From Desulfovibrio sp. (GTDB lineage Bacteria; Desulfobacterota; Desulfovibrionia; Desulfovibrionales; Desulfovibrionaceae): DNA of 64,000 bases. The notes beneath the pieces are model-generated. The model did no database searches, was not told the DNA's origin, and worked only from the letters and a program-made list of their open reading frames with translations. The position numbers were made by a program, and so were the translations under genes. This document shows positions 27,153 through 36,020 of this stretch, one piece after another. Location of the stretch: assembly GCA_030145055.1 (NCBI GenBank), contig JAQYWK010000003.1, forward strand, positions 372,001 through 436,000, given 5' to 3'. Each line of letters starts with the position of its first letter. Within the stretch, counting starts at the first letter, position 1.

Positions 27153-27572
27153 ATGCAAGAAGTCACAGCTAATCCAGAGTTTGAATACTTAAATAATCAG
27201 CCCGCGATAGATTCGCATAGCCCTACAATCCGCCTTCACCTTTGGCTTGAAGGTGGAGAAGGAGTCTTCTTTGGCTACGGGCGGCTACTCCTTCTAGATA
27301 AGATAGAACAATGCGGTTCTTTGAAAAAGGCTTCCGAAGCGATGGGTATGTCCTATAGGGCTGCGTGGGGGAAGATCAAACAGACCGAACAGGTTCTTGG
27401 TTTTCAACTGATTGAGCGGGTTGGAAGTAGGCGCAGCGGTTACCGTTTGACTGGAGCCGGACGACTCGTGCGGGACAAATATTTTGAGTGGTTCAGAAAA
27501 GTCGAAAGCGATGCTCGTGCGCGTGCCGACGAAATTTTTCCGTGGCGTTCAAAAAGCTTCGGAGAAGCTTGA
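27153..27572 (+). CDS. ModE-type one-domain DNA-binding regulator
   Basis: The 139-residue product is a LysR-like winged-helix protein of the ModE N-terminal type: GYGRLLLLDKIEQCGSLKKASEAMGMSYRAAWGKIKQTEQVLGFQLIERV, with RRSGYRLTGAGRLVRDKY following. It lacks the C-terminal molybdate-binding Mop/TOBE repeats of full ModE, so metal sensing would have to come from elsewhere. The start at 27153 follows AAGGAG; the longer in-frame version overlaps the upstream gene and is rejected. It is ten bases after the FmdE-like gene and 140 bases ahead of fdhA, a natural local regulator of molybdenum/tungsten genes. Confidence 0.85.
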   Translation: MQEVTANPEFEYLNNQPAIDSHSPTIRLHLWLEGGEGVFFGYGRLLLLDKIEQCGSLKKASEAMGMSYRAAWGKIKQTEQVLGFQLIERVGSRRSGYRLTGAGRLVRDKYFEWFRKVESDARARADEIFPWRSKSFGEA

Positions 27573-27609
27573 CGCCCTCATATGTGTTTTTATTAACATA
27601 TTGGAATCA

Positions 27610-27657
27610 TTGACTTTATTTTAATAGTATTCTTCTATGCGAGAATAAACACAACTA
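27610..27657 (+). promoter_or_regulatory. Candidate fdhA promoter with 13-base shared element
   Basis: TTGACT at 27610-27615 is followed 17 bases later by TTCTAT. The element ATAAACACAACTA (27645-27657) matches 24863-24875 exactly. In the same leader, CGCTATATGC near 27671 resembles half of a ModE-type site. Confidence 0.4.
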
Positions 27658-27714
27658 TCAGACGGATGCTCGCTATATGCAGTTATTTGTCAGGTACAAA
27701 CGCGGAGGTTCCCC

Positions 27715-30700
27715 ATGAATATTTCACGGCGCGGCTTTATGAAGCTTGCCGGGGTAGGAGTGGCAAGCATCAGTTTAAGCCAACTGGGATTAGATTTATC
27801 CCCAGTTCAGGCTTATGCCGCCGGACTTAAAATAGAAGGGGCTCAAGAAGTCATCTCTATTTGTCCATTCTGTGCGGTCAGCTGTCACTTTATCGCCCAC
27901 GTCAAAGACGGTAAAATTGTCAGTACTGAAGGCGATCCAGATTACCCGGTCAGTGAAGGTTCTCTCTGTGCAAAAGGCGCAGCAATGCTCTCCATGCACA
28001 ACAGTCACCACAGATTGCAGAAACCTAAATATCGTGCTCCTTACAGCGATAAATGGGTAGAAAAAGAGTGGGATTGGGTGCTTGATAGAATTGCTCAAAA
28101 CGTTAAAAAAACTCGCGATAAAGACTTCAAAACCCACAATGCTAAGGGGCAGGAAGTTAACCGTGTAGAATCAATCTTTCATCTCGGTTCATCCCAGATG
28201 GATAACGAAGAATGTGCACTAGTCCATCAGGGCGTGCGCGGTCTTGGCCTGGTGCATTTCGATCATCAGGCAAGGATCTGACACAGCGCAACAGTTGCGG
28301 CTCTGGCAGAGTCGTTCGGGCGTGGTGCGATGACAAACCACTGGTGTGATATTGAGAATGCAGATTCTATCATGATTATTGGTAGTAATGCAGCAGAACA
28401 TCATCCAATTTCATTTAAATGGGTCCTTCGGGCCAAAGACAAGGGCGCCACTGTTATGCATGTGGACCCTAAATTCTCCCGTACTTCCGCGAGAAGTGAT
28501 TTCCATGTACCTCTCCGTTCCGGTACAGATATTCCGTTCATGGGCGGAATGATTAATTACGTTCTCTCCAACAAACTCTACTTTAAAGAGTATGTTGCAA
28601 ATAACACAAATGCTGCTTTCATCGTAGGTAAAGATTACAAGTTCAAAGACGGCTTGTTTTCCGGCTATGATAAAAAAACACGTACATACGACAAGTCAAA
28701 ATGGGCTTTCGAGCTTGATGACAAAGGTGTACCAAAGCGCGATCCTTCATTGAAAGATCCTCGCTGTGTTTTCCAGATGCTTAAGAAGCATTACTCACGC
28801 TACTCTCTTGATAATGTATCTAAGACAACAGGCGTAACCGAAGAGAATCTTCTTAAAGTTTATAAGACTTTTGCAGCGACTGGTAAGAAAGATAAAGCTG
28901 GAACCATCATGTACGCTTTGGGTTGGACCCAGCATACTGTCGGTGTACAGAATATCCGCACCAGTGCGATGCTTCAGCTTCTTCTCGGTAACATCGGTAT
29001 TGCCGGTGGGGGTATCAACGCATTGCGCGGTGAGCCTAATGTTCAGGGTTCTACTGACCATTGTATTCTGTGGCACATTCTACCCGGATACCTTCCTATG
29101 CCTAAAGCTAGCATGCCTACCTTTGAAGCATACACCAAAGCTACCACCCCTGTTAGCCATGACCCAGAAAGTGCTAACTGGTGGCAGCATAAGCCTAAAT
29201 ACATGGCAAGTTTGCTTAAATCATGGCGCGGCGATAACGCTACTGCCAAGAATGGTTTCGCTTATAAAATGTTGCCTAAAGCAGATGATGGTGAAGATTA
29301 CTCATACATCTTCCTATTTGACCGCATGTACAAAAATGAAATTCGCGGTGGATTCGTTTTCGGTACAAACCCCGCTCAGAGTGTGCCGAACTCGAACAAA
29401 GCCCGCAAAGGTCTAGATAATCTGGACTGGCTGGTTGTTGCAGAACTGCATCACACTGAGACATCAGATAACTGGCATCGTCCAGGTATCGACCCTCTTA
29501 AAAATAAGACGGAAGTATTCCTTCTTCCTTCCGCTCAGCGTGCTGAAAAAGCAGGTTCCATCAGTAACAGTGGTCGTTGGCTACTGTGGCATTATGAAGC
29601 TTGTAAACCAATGGGCGAAAGCAGAAGTATGGGCAACATATACGTGGATATTATTAACCGCGTTCGTGGACTATACAGTGCTAAAAATGGTGCATATCCA
29701 GATCCTATCCTGACACTCGACTGGCCTTCCTTCTATGACGCAGAAGATATGGCTCAGCGCATCAACGGCAGGTTCACTAAGGATGTTGAATTCAAAGGCA
29801 AGAAATACAAAAAAGGACAGCAGGTTCCTTCATTTGTAGCACTTGGTGATGATGGTTCAACTTCAAGCCTGAACTGGCTGTATTCTGGAAGTTACACTGA
29901 AGAAGGTGGTAATAAAGCTAAACGCCGCGATCTATCACAGACTCCAATGCAGGCGAAAATCGGCTTATTCCCGAACTTCGCATGGTGTTGGCCTGTTAAC
30001 CGCCGCATCCTTTATAACCGTGCCTCAGTTGATGCCAACGGTAAGCCTTGGAACCCAGCAAAAGCTGTTATCGAATGGAACGGCAAGAAGTGGGAAGGCG
30101 ATGTTCCTGATGGTGGATGGCCACCAAATGCAACTGGTAAAGGACGTTATCCATTTATCATGCGCAAAGAAGGACACGGACAGTTGTACGGCCCCGGCCT
30201 GCAAGACGGTCCTTTCCCTGATCATTATGAGCCAGTGGAAACTCCGATCACAAGTCATCCGTTCTCTAAACAGCTGAGTAGCCCTTGCTACAAAAGCGTG
30301 AAGAGCGACATGGATAAGCTTGCAAAACCGGGTGATAAACGATTCCCGATCGTTCTTACCACTTACAGCATGACAGAGCATTGGTGTGGTGGCGGTGAAA
30401 CCCGTAACGTACCAACACTCCTAGAAGCTGAACCGCAGCTTTATGTTGAAATGAGCCCGGAACTAGCCAAAGAAAAAGGCATCGACAACGGCGAAGTTGT
30501 TGTCGTGGAAAGTATCCGCGGTAAAGTTGAAGCTGTTGCAATGGTTACTGTTCGCATGACTCCATTCAAAGTTAAGGGCAAAATTATCCACGAAGTGGGT
30601 ATGCCGTTCTGCTTTGGTTGGACCACAAAAGGAGTTGGCGACGCAACCAACCGTCTGACTCCTGCTGTAGGTGATCCAAATACTACTATTCCTGAGTATA

Positions 30701-30753
30701 AGGCCTGTCTTGTTAATGTTAGCAAGGCTAAAAAAGTCACAGAGCTTGTGTAA
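27715..30753 (+). CDS. fdhA: Formate dehydrogenase alpha subunit, selenocysteine-containing (TAT-exported)
   Basis: One gene is read through an in-frame TGA at 28279-28281, giving 1012 residues. The TGA is residue 189, inside a conserved context: GVRGLGLVHFDHQARI before it and HSATVAALAESFGRGAM after. The N-terminus has a twin-arginine signal (ISRRGFMKLAG) and the [4Fe-4S] ligands C50, C53, C57 and C85 (CPFCAVSCHF and LCAKG). The size and the bis-pterin-guanine-dinucleotide fold with Sec as metal ligand match Desulfovibrio periplasmic W/Mo FdhA. It oxidises formate to CO2. The next gene encodes the Fe-S partner. GGAGG precedes the ATG. Treating it as two separate ORFs would be an annotation error. 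Confidence 0.95.
28279..28325 (+). promoter_or_regulatory. Selenocysteine UGA and bacterial SECIS region
   Basis: The UGA is followed by CAC, as in E. coli fdhF, and within about 20 bases by TTGC-GGCTCTG-GCAG, a short stem with a loop in which GGCTCTG replaces the E. coli GGUCU. This placement fits a SelB-binding hairpin inside the coding region. No folding was computed. selC, selA and selB are not in the window. Confidence 0.7.
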
Positions 30754-30766
30754 TTTGCAACTAAGC

Positions 30767-30782
30767 CGGGTCAGCAGACCCG
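30767..30782 (+). terminator. Intercistronic hairpin between fdhA and fdhB
   Basis: A six-bp stem (CGGGTC, loop AGCA, GACCCG) with no T-run. It probably tunes the mRNA rather than ending it. Confidence 0.45.
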
Positions 30783-30800
30783 TCCGATACGGAGTAAAAA

Positions 30801-31535
30801 ATGCCTAAAGCATTCTTTGTCGATACATCGAGATGTACGGCTTGTCGCGGTTGCCAGATAGCCTGTAAGGAATGGCACGATCTACCTACGACAGCTACAA
30901 AACAAAACGGAACACATCAGAATCCACCTGATTTGAACGCTTCAACTTATAAATTGGTACGTTTCAGCGAGCATCGCATAGACGGCAAGGTCGAGTGGTA
31001 TTTCTTCCCCGACCAGTGTCGCCATTGCCTTGATGCTCCTTGTCTGGAAGTTGCCAATGGTTACGTGGAAGGTGCCGTTATTCAGGACAAAAAAACTGGT
31101 GCTATTATCTATACTGATCGCTGCAAGCAATTGAAAGAAGATGAGTGTGAAGAAGTTACCGAAGCTTGTCCTTACAACGTTCCACGCCGTAATACTGGAA
31201 CTGGAATGATGATGAAATGCGATATGTGTATTGATCGTCAGCAGGCAGGACTTATACCTATGTGTGTAAAAACTTGCCCGACAGGAACCATGAACTACGG
31301 CGACCGCGCTGACATGTTAGCGATGGCTGAGAAAACTCTTGTGAAAGTCAAAAAAGAATACCCAAGAGCCTCAATCGTCGATGCTAAAGATGTTAACATT
31401 GTCTACCTGATTCAGGATACGCCAGAACGCTACTACGAGTTCGTAACGGCTGATAATTCAGCTGTAGGCCTGCCTATGTCTCGCAAGAACTTCCTTGCCG
31501 GCATGACTAAGCCCGCAAAGCGCATCTTCGGATAG
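30801..31535 (+). CDS. fdhB: Formate dehydrogenase beta (four-cluster iron-sulfur) subunit
   Basis: The 244-residue product is the electron-transfer subunit of FdhAB. Four ferredoxin-type Cys groups can be read: CTACRGCQIACKEW near residue 12, CRHCLDAPCLEV near 74, a DRCKQLKEDECEEVTEACPYN element near 111, and CDMCIDRQQAGLIPMCVKTCPTG near 138. It has no membrane helix, so the complex is the soluble periplasmic type that passes electrons to cytochrome c3 rather than to quinone. It has no signal of its own and presumably travels with FdhA through the TAT path. It lies 47 bases after fdhA; a GC hairpin with TTTT follows. Confidence 0.93.
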   Translation: MPKAFFVDTSRCTACRGCQIACKEWHDLPTTATKQNGTHQNPPDLNASTYKLVRFSEHRIDGKVEWYFFPDQCRHCLDAPCLEVANGYVEGAVIQDKKTGAIIYTDRCKQLKEDECEEVTEACPYNVPRRNTGTGMMMKCDMCIDRQQAGLIPMCVKTCPTGTMNYGDRADMLAMAEKTLVKVKKEYPRASIVDAKDVNIVYLIQDTPERYYEFVTADNSAVGLPMSRKNFLAGMTKPAKRIFG

Positions 31536-31547
31536 TCGAATCATAAA

Positions 31548-31580
31548 CCCGGGGCCTGAATTTATTCGGGCCCCGTTTTA
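31548..31580 (+). terminator. Terminator or attenuator between fdhB and fdhE
   Basis: A GC stem (CGGGGCC with GGGCCCCG, loop TGAATTTATTC) is followed by TTTT. fdhE begins 18 bases later, so some readthrough or a separate start for fdhE is expected. Confidence 0.7.
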
Positions 31581-31597
31581 AGCAGGAGTAGATTTTT

Positions 31598-32521
31598 ATG
31601 GAAATTATTCAGACCCCCTCAGCCAGTAAGCACGATGTACTAACTGGACTCCTTGCTTTGCGTGAGAAAACTCCCGCTTTAGAAAATATTTTTGATGCTT
31701 TTAGTCCACTGCTAAAAGCGCAGGAAGATGGGCGCATTCTACTTGAAAAGTGGAGTGATTTTGAAATCCCTGAAGCTGACGCACTACGCTTTGAACAGGG
31801 AGTGCCTATTCTAGCTGGTATGGATATGCCTAACCTAGGAAACTTTTTTCCAGAAATTTTTTGGACAATGACCACTGCTCTTGCCAAAGGAATGCCCGCA
31901 ATAGCAGATAAAGTTACAGCTATAATTGATGCCCTGAAAGATTCAGATAGCCTCAATGAATTAGCAAGATCCGTGTGGGAAGAAGATAACAACGCTATCG
32001 AAGTTTTTGCTAAAGATGCAAATGTTGATATCGCAATACTCACAATTCTAGGATCACTTTCGCTCAAGCCTTTCATGAATCGTATGAAAGATGAAGCCGC
32101 AGTAGAAATCGAGAACATGTTTTGGAATAAAGGATATTGCCCGATCTGCGGCTGTTTCCCAGACATGTCATTACTTAAGAAGCAATTAACCGAAAACGCA
32201 GAATACATGGCAGGCCACGGCGGACAACGCTGGATGCATTGCTCATGCTGTGATCACCAATGGCGCATCAAACGAAATATTTGCCCATGGTGTGATAGCG
32301 AAGATTATAAAAAGCTGAGCTATCTTCAATCCGAAGAAACAAAAACAGAGCGTGCGGATATTTGCGATACCTGCAAACGATACTACGTCACCATCGACAC
32401 CCGCGATTTAACAGAAATGCCTGATCCGCGCATCGCGCCGCTAAGTTTAGTGCATCTTGACGTTAAGGCGCAGGAAGAAGGTTATGAACCTATGGCTGAG
32501 ACTTTGTGGAATTCTTTGTAG
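31598..32521 (+). CDS. fdhE: Formate dehydrogenase accessory protein FdhE
   Basis: The 307-residue product is an FdhE-family maturation factor, needed for active formate dehydrogenase but not part of the enzyme. The C-terminal half has the family's rubredoxin-like Cys pairs: CPICGCFPDM, CSCCDHQWRI, CPWCDSEDYKK and CDTCKRYYVTIDTR, all close together around residues 185-275. The N-terminal half is helical with no cysteines. AGGAG precedes the ATG. Its position directly after fdhAB is the usual order in Desulfovibrionales. A hairpin of the tRNA-Pro type terminates the unit. Confidence 0.9.
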   Translation: MEIIQTPSASKHDVLTGLLALREKTPALENIFDAFSPLLKAQEDGRILLEKWSDFEIPEADALRFEQGVPILAGMDMPNLGNFFPEIFWTMTTALAKGMPAIADKVTAIIDALKDSDSLNELARSVWEEDNNAIEVFAKDANVDIAILTILGSLSLKPFMNRMKDEAAVEIENMFWNKGYCPICGCFPDMSLLKKQLTENAEYMAGHGGQRWMHCSCCDHQWRIKRNICPWCDSEDYKKLSYLQSEETKTERADICDTCKRYYVTIDTRDLTEMPDPRIAPLSLVHLDVKAQEEGYEPMAETLWNSL

Positions 32522-32562
32522 GGGATTTGATGGGATAAGGGTAATTGGAAAGAGATAAAAAG

Positions 32563-32594
32563 AGGGTTAACTAAGGGATTAGTTAGCCCTTTTC
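32563..32594 (+). terminator. Terminator after fdhE (tRNA-Pro hairpin family)
   Basis: A 12-bp stem (AGGGTTAACTAA with TTAGTTAGCCCT, one G-U, loop GGGA) is followed by TTTT. The sequence is almost the same as the tRNA-Pro terminators. Confidence 0.85.
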
Positions 32595-32651
32595 TATGGT
32601 TCTACACCAAACAAAACCAGTTCTTAAGAAAGATGGCCCACAAACATAAAT

Positions 32652-32843
32652 TTAGTTGTTTTTTAAGGTATATAAAACAGCATCGTCTTGTTCCATATGA
32701 ATAATTCCTAGCCCCGACGCAATTCTATAGCTCATAGTAATTAGCCTGCCATCGACCTTACCATCCCCCTCAATGTATATAATTTTACGATTTTGACCAC
32801 ACGGGATACGATATGAAAATACTGGTTGTTGACTACGACCTTG
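32652..32843 (-). pseudogene. Possible minus-strand coding remnant
   Basis: A minus-strand frame of 63 codons without a start codon reads as protein-like sequence (SYRIPCGQNRKIIYIEGDGK, then MSYRIASGLGIIHMEQDDAV, LYTLKNN, stop). It is cut off on the right by a stop codon. It may be the end of a decayed gene; I do not recognise it. Low confidence. Confidence 0.25.
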
Positions 32844-33007
32844 TCAGCAGAGCTAAGAGGGCGAACCATTTCGATAAGATCAAAAAAGTCTCTCAACACA
32901 TTTTAATATCAGCACCAATGTCAATGCTATAATCATTTCTCGTGGTCAAAACCTTGTAAGAGATCTATTTAAATACTTTTATCACATCAGAAACAGTCAA
33001 CTTTCTT
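32813..33007 (+). pseudogene. Decayed CheY-type response regulator
   Basis: An ATG at 32813 opens MKILVVDYDLVSRAKRANHF, the receiver N-terminus (LVVDxD pocket with one Asp changed to Tyr), but it stops at 32930-32932 after 39 residues. In the next frame the reading continues ISTNVNAIIISRGQNLVRDL and FKYFYHIRNSQLS to a stop at about 33005-33007, similar to the second half of a receiver. No conserved phosphorylation Asp or Lys region remains intact. This is best read as a truncated, frameshifted regulator lying ahead of the BvgS-like kinase, perhaps its former partner. Confidence 0.6.
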
Positions 33008-33118
33008 AAGCGATAGTTATTTATTTTACATCTTGGCTATGATATTCTTCCCAAGTACTAAAGAGCCAAATTATGTCATGATATAAAGTTGATATCTAAA
33101 CTTTCAAAGAAGAAATAT

Positions 33119-35401
33119 ATGATAAAAGCAAGTGCCGAAATTACAATGCAAAATAAATATTATAAGCATTATTGCTTTATAATATTATGTGTTTTTTTCT
33201 TAATTATTTCCGCCAAATCTTCATTTGGAGCTACGCAGGAGCAAGTTAGCAAAGTAGATAATATCGAAGTTGAATCCATCAAAAAGCGAATTCAGCTTTC
33301 TGATGCAGAACTCACCTGGCTCACAAAAAATCAAGAAGTAATCATACGAGTTGGAGATTGGCCTCCGTTTATGATGACTGAAAATGGAGTGTCAGGAATC
33401 GCCATAGACTATCTCGACATTATATCCAAAGTACACAACATCAAATTCAAATATATCACTCAAAAAGATATTTCATGGCCCATGGCTTTAAAAGAGATTC
33501 AAGAGCGTAAAGGTGTAGATATGGTTCCCGCCATTCAACCCACCGCTGACCGTAAAAAATATATGGATTTCACGGTACCATATCAAACATTGCCATGGGT
33601 TATAGTAACACGTAGCGATGCTGATTTTGTAGGAGGGTTGGAAGATCTCGAAACAAAAAAAGTTTGTGTACAAGAACGATTCATCCTGCAAAAACAAATT
33701 GAAAAAGAATATCCCTCATTCAATTTACAAATAATAAAAACCCGTACCCCCACGCTGGACTCACTTAAAGAGGTCGCGACCGGCGAATCGTACGCTACCA
33801 TCAATGCCCTTCCTGTGGTTGCTTACTTTATCCGGCACTATGGGCTTTCAAATCTTAAAGTAGCAGCCCCCGCGAAATTCAACGATCTTGAATTAACTAT
33901 GGGAATTCGCAGTGATTGGCCCGAACTGACTTCACTCATTTCAAAAACAGTCCAAGCCATGTCTCGCGAAAATGTAGATGCAATACAAAACACGTGGCTA
34001 TCAGTCCAATACGAACAAGGTTTCAACCCTAAAGAAGTAAAGCGCTGGGCACTTCTTGGAACGGCATTCTTTGCTCTCATTATTATCTTGTTCACGATAA
34101 TGAATCGGACGCTTAAAAGACAGGTTGCGCAACGCACTAAAGCCCTTGAGGCTGAACTGGAAGAGAGAAAACGCGTTCAACAGCACCTTAAATCTAGTGA
34201 AGAACGATATGATATGGCCCTCCGCGCAGTAAGTGACGGACTTTGGGATTGGGACTTAAAAACAAACAATGTTTATTTTAGCCCTCGATATTTTGAAATG
34301 CTTGGCTATGAGTCTAATGATTTACCACAAGCCTATGAAACATGGGCCATGCTGTTGCACCCTGAGGACAGAGAGCGAGCCGAAAAGGTTGTAAAAACTT
34401 ACATAAAAAATTTCTCTAAAAACGACCGTAACACTTTTTTTTCGCTAGAGTTCAGGATGAGAACAAAAGATGGCCAATGGAAATGGATTTTAAGCCGCGG
34501 CAAAGTTGCAGTTACAGCTGAGGACGGAACACCGCTAAGGTTAATCGGCACCCATGTGGATATAACTGAGCAAAAAAAGACCGCACAAGTAATGGTTCAA
34601 ACTGAGAAGATGATGTCTGTTGGCGGCTTGGCAGCCGGCATGGCGCATGAAATTAACAATCCTCTTGCAGGAATACTAGGAGCTGTTCAAAATATTAAAA
34701 ATCGTATTTATACGGATATTGAAAAAAACACGTCTGCGGCAAAAGAATGCGACACGGATTTGGAACACATTAGAAAATACTTCGCTCACCGGGGAATAAC
34801 TTCTATGCTTGAAAGTATTCAAACAGCAGGAGTGCGTGCCTCAACAATAGTACAGAATATGCTTCAGTTCAGCCGGAAAAGTAACAAGAATATTGAGTTC
34901 CATAACCTTGCTGTTCTTTTAGATAAAACAGTAGAATTAGCCGCCAGCGATTATAGTTTAAAAAACGATTACGATTTTAAAAAAGTCATAATCAAACGAG
35001 AGTATGAACCTGAAGTGGCAAAAATATGCTGCCTCGGCAATGAGATACAACAAGTTTTTTTGAATATCCTGAAAAATGGAGCTGAAGCGATGGCGGGAAA
35101 AAATTATACAACAACATCCCCCATGTTCTTACTTAGAGTTAAAAACGGTGAGAATGAAATAATAGTCGAAATTGAAGACAACGGCCCAGGCATGGATGAA
35201 GAAGTCAGAAAAAGAATCTTCGATCCATTTTATACCACAAAGGATGTTGGCAAAGGCACAGGATTGGGACTATCAGTTTCATATTTTATTATCACGGAAC
35301 AACACAGTGGTACGATGGAAGTCGAATCAACTTTAGGAATGAACACCAAATTCATCATAAGGCTCCCTATGGGGGGGGGGCATCTAAAACACACCCACTA
35401 A
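33119..35401 (+). CDS. BvgS-like sensor histidine kinase with periplasmic SBP3 domain
   Basis: The protein of about 760 residues starts with a signal-like segment (YKHYCFIILCVFFLIISAKSSFG) and a periplasmic amino-acid-binding-type SBP_bac_3 domain (NQEVIIRVGDWPPFMMTENG, then GVDMVPAIQPTADRKKYMDFT). It continues with a membrane helix (WALLGTAFFALIIILFTIM), a PAS domain (about 365-490), a HisKA site at MAAGMAHEINNPLAGILGA (H-box) and a full ATPase domain (NILKNGAEAMAG, DNGPGMDEE, GKGTGLGLS). A TTG start at 33089 gives ten more residues; I take the ATG at 33119, but 33146 is possible. The ten-G run at 35371-35380 lies in the last few codons. Confidence 0.75.
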   Translation: MIKASAEITMQNKYYKHYCFIILCVFFLIISAKSSFGATQEQVSKVDNIEVESIKKRIQLSDAELTWLTKNQEVIIRVGDWPPFMMTENGVSGIAIDYLDIISKVHNIKFKYITQKDISWPMALKEIQERKGVDMVPAIQPTADRKKYMDFTVPYQTLPWVIVTRSDADFVGGLEDLETKKVCVQERFILQKQIEKEYPSFNLQIIKTRTPTLDSLKEVATGESYATINALPVVAYFIRHYGLSNLKVAAPAKFNDLELTMGIRSDWPELTSLISKTVQAMSRENVDAIQNTWLSVQYEQGFNPKEVKRWALLGTAFFALIIILFTIMNRTLKRQVAQRTKALEAELEERKRVQQHLKSSEERYDMALRAVSDGLWDWDLKTNNVYFSPRYFEMLGYESNDLPQAYETWAMLLHPEDRERAEKVVKTYIKNFSKNDRNTFFSLEFRMRTKDGQWKWILSRGKVAVTAEDGTPLRLIGTHVDITEQKKTAQVMVQTEKMMSVGGLAAGMAHEINNPLAGILGAVQNIKNRIYTDIEKNTSAAKECDTDLEHIRKYFAHRGITSMLESIQTAGVRASTIVQNMLQFSRKSNKNIEFHNLAVLLDKTVELAASDYSLKNDYDFKKVIIKREYEPEVAKICCLGNEIQQVFLNILKNGAEAMAGKNYTTTSPMFLLRVKNGENEIIVEIEDNGPGMDEEVRKRIFDPFYTTKDVGKGTGLGLSVSYFIITEQHSGTMEVESTLGMNTKFIIRLPMGGGHLKHTH

Positions 35402-35676
35402 CATCTTAATTCCAAACCAAATCAGCCCCGTCAAACAATAGATTATTCGCAAATAATTAACGGGAGACGATATAAAAACACGCATCTATCCCCAAAAAAC
35501 TTAGTTCAGCAGTTTTAGCTACTTATTTAAGTTTCCCTCTCCCACTTTATAAAACAAGTCACATCCCCATTTTTTTCTCCAACAAGTAATATCTAATCGT
35601 TCTGCTTTGTGGCAAAATACAGCCTCAAAACAAAACGAACCTTCCCCTCTGGGAATTATTAAAAAAGGACACAGAT

Positions 35677-35835
35677 ATGTGGGGAATATATTCAGCTCTC
35701 AAGGCCGCTTTTAAGCAGAAGCGCAAATGCCCACGATGTGGGCATATTCAGCTCGTTGATATTGCGCATAAAAACAAATCAAAAAAGTGCTCAAAATGCG
35801 GAGAGAATATCCCCGTACCCAAGACCCAAATATAA
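35677..35835 (+). CDS. 52-residue zinc-ribbon protein
   Basis: A short gene absent from long-ORF lists: MWGIYSALKAAFKQKRKCPR starts it, with C-P-R-C-G at residues 18-22 and C-S-K-C-G at 38-42, a complete four-Cys zinc ribbon. AAAAGGA precedes the ATG at proper spacing. A bidirectional hairpin terminator follows 110 bases later. Such small zinc-ribbon proteins are common and of unknown function; it is probably cytoplasmic. Confidence 0.6.
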   Translation: MWGIYSALKAAFKQKRKCPRCGHIQLVDIAHKNKSKKCSKCGENIPVPKTQI

Positions 35836-35942
35836 CTCATTGACGCGGTCCTACAACCATGAGTTTTTCTTTTCCAGCTGCATCTTCCTTTAATTCACTC
35901 GCCCTTTATAAAAATACGCGAATAGCCATTTAACCAAACAAC

Positions 35943-35977
35943 AAAAAGCTCACGAATATTACATTCGTGAGCTTTTT
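35943..35977. terminator. Bidirectional terminator between the zinc-ribbon and EF-hand genes
   Basis: A 13-bp stem (AAAGCTCACGAAT and complement) has T-runs on both strands and serves convergent genes. Confidence 0.88.
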
Positions 35978-36020
35978 ACTTTTCCGCAATAGCGAAGTCT
36001 TATCTATAGAGCAAAGTAAA

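Noticed and set aside
28871-29416. Long alternate frames over fdhA.
   Set aside because: They overlap well-conserved FdhA coding sequence and have no ribosome sites.
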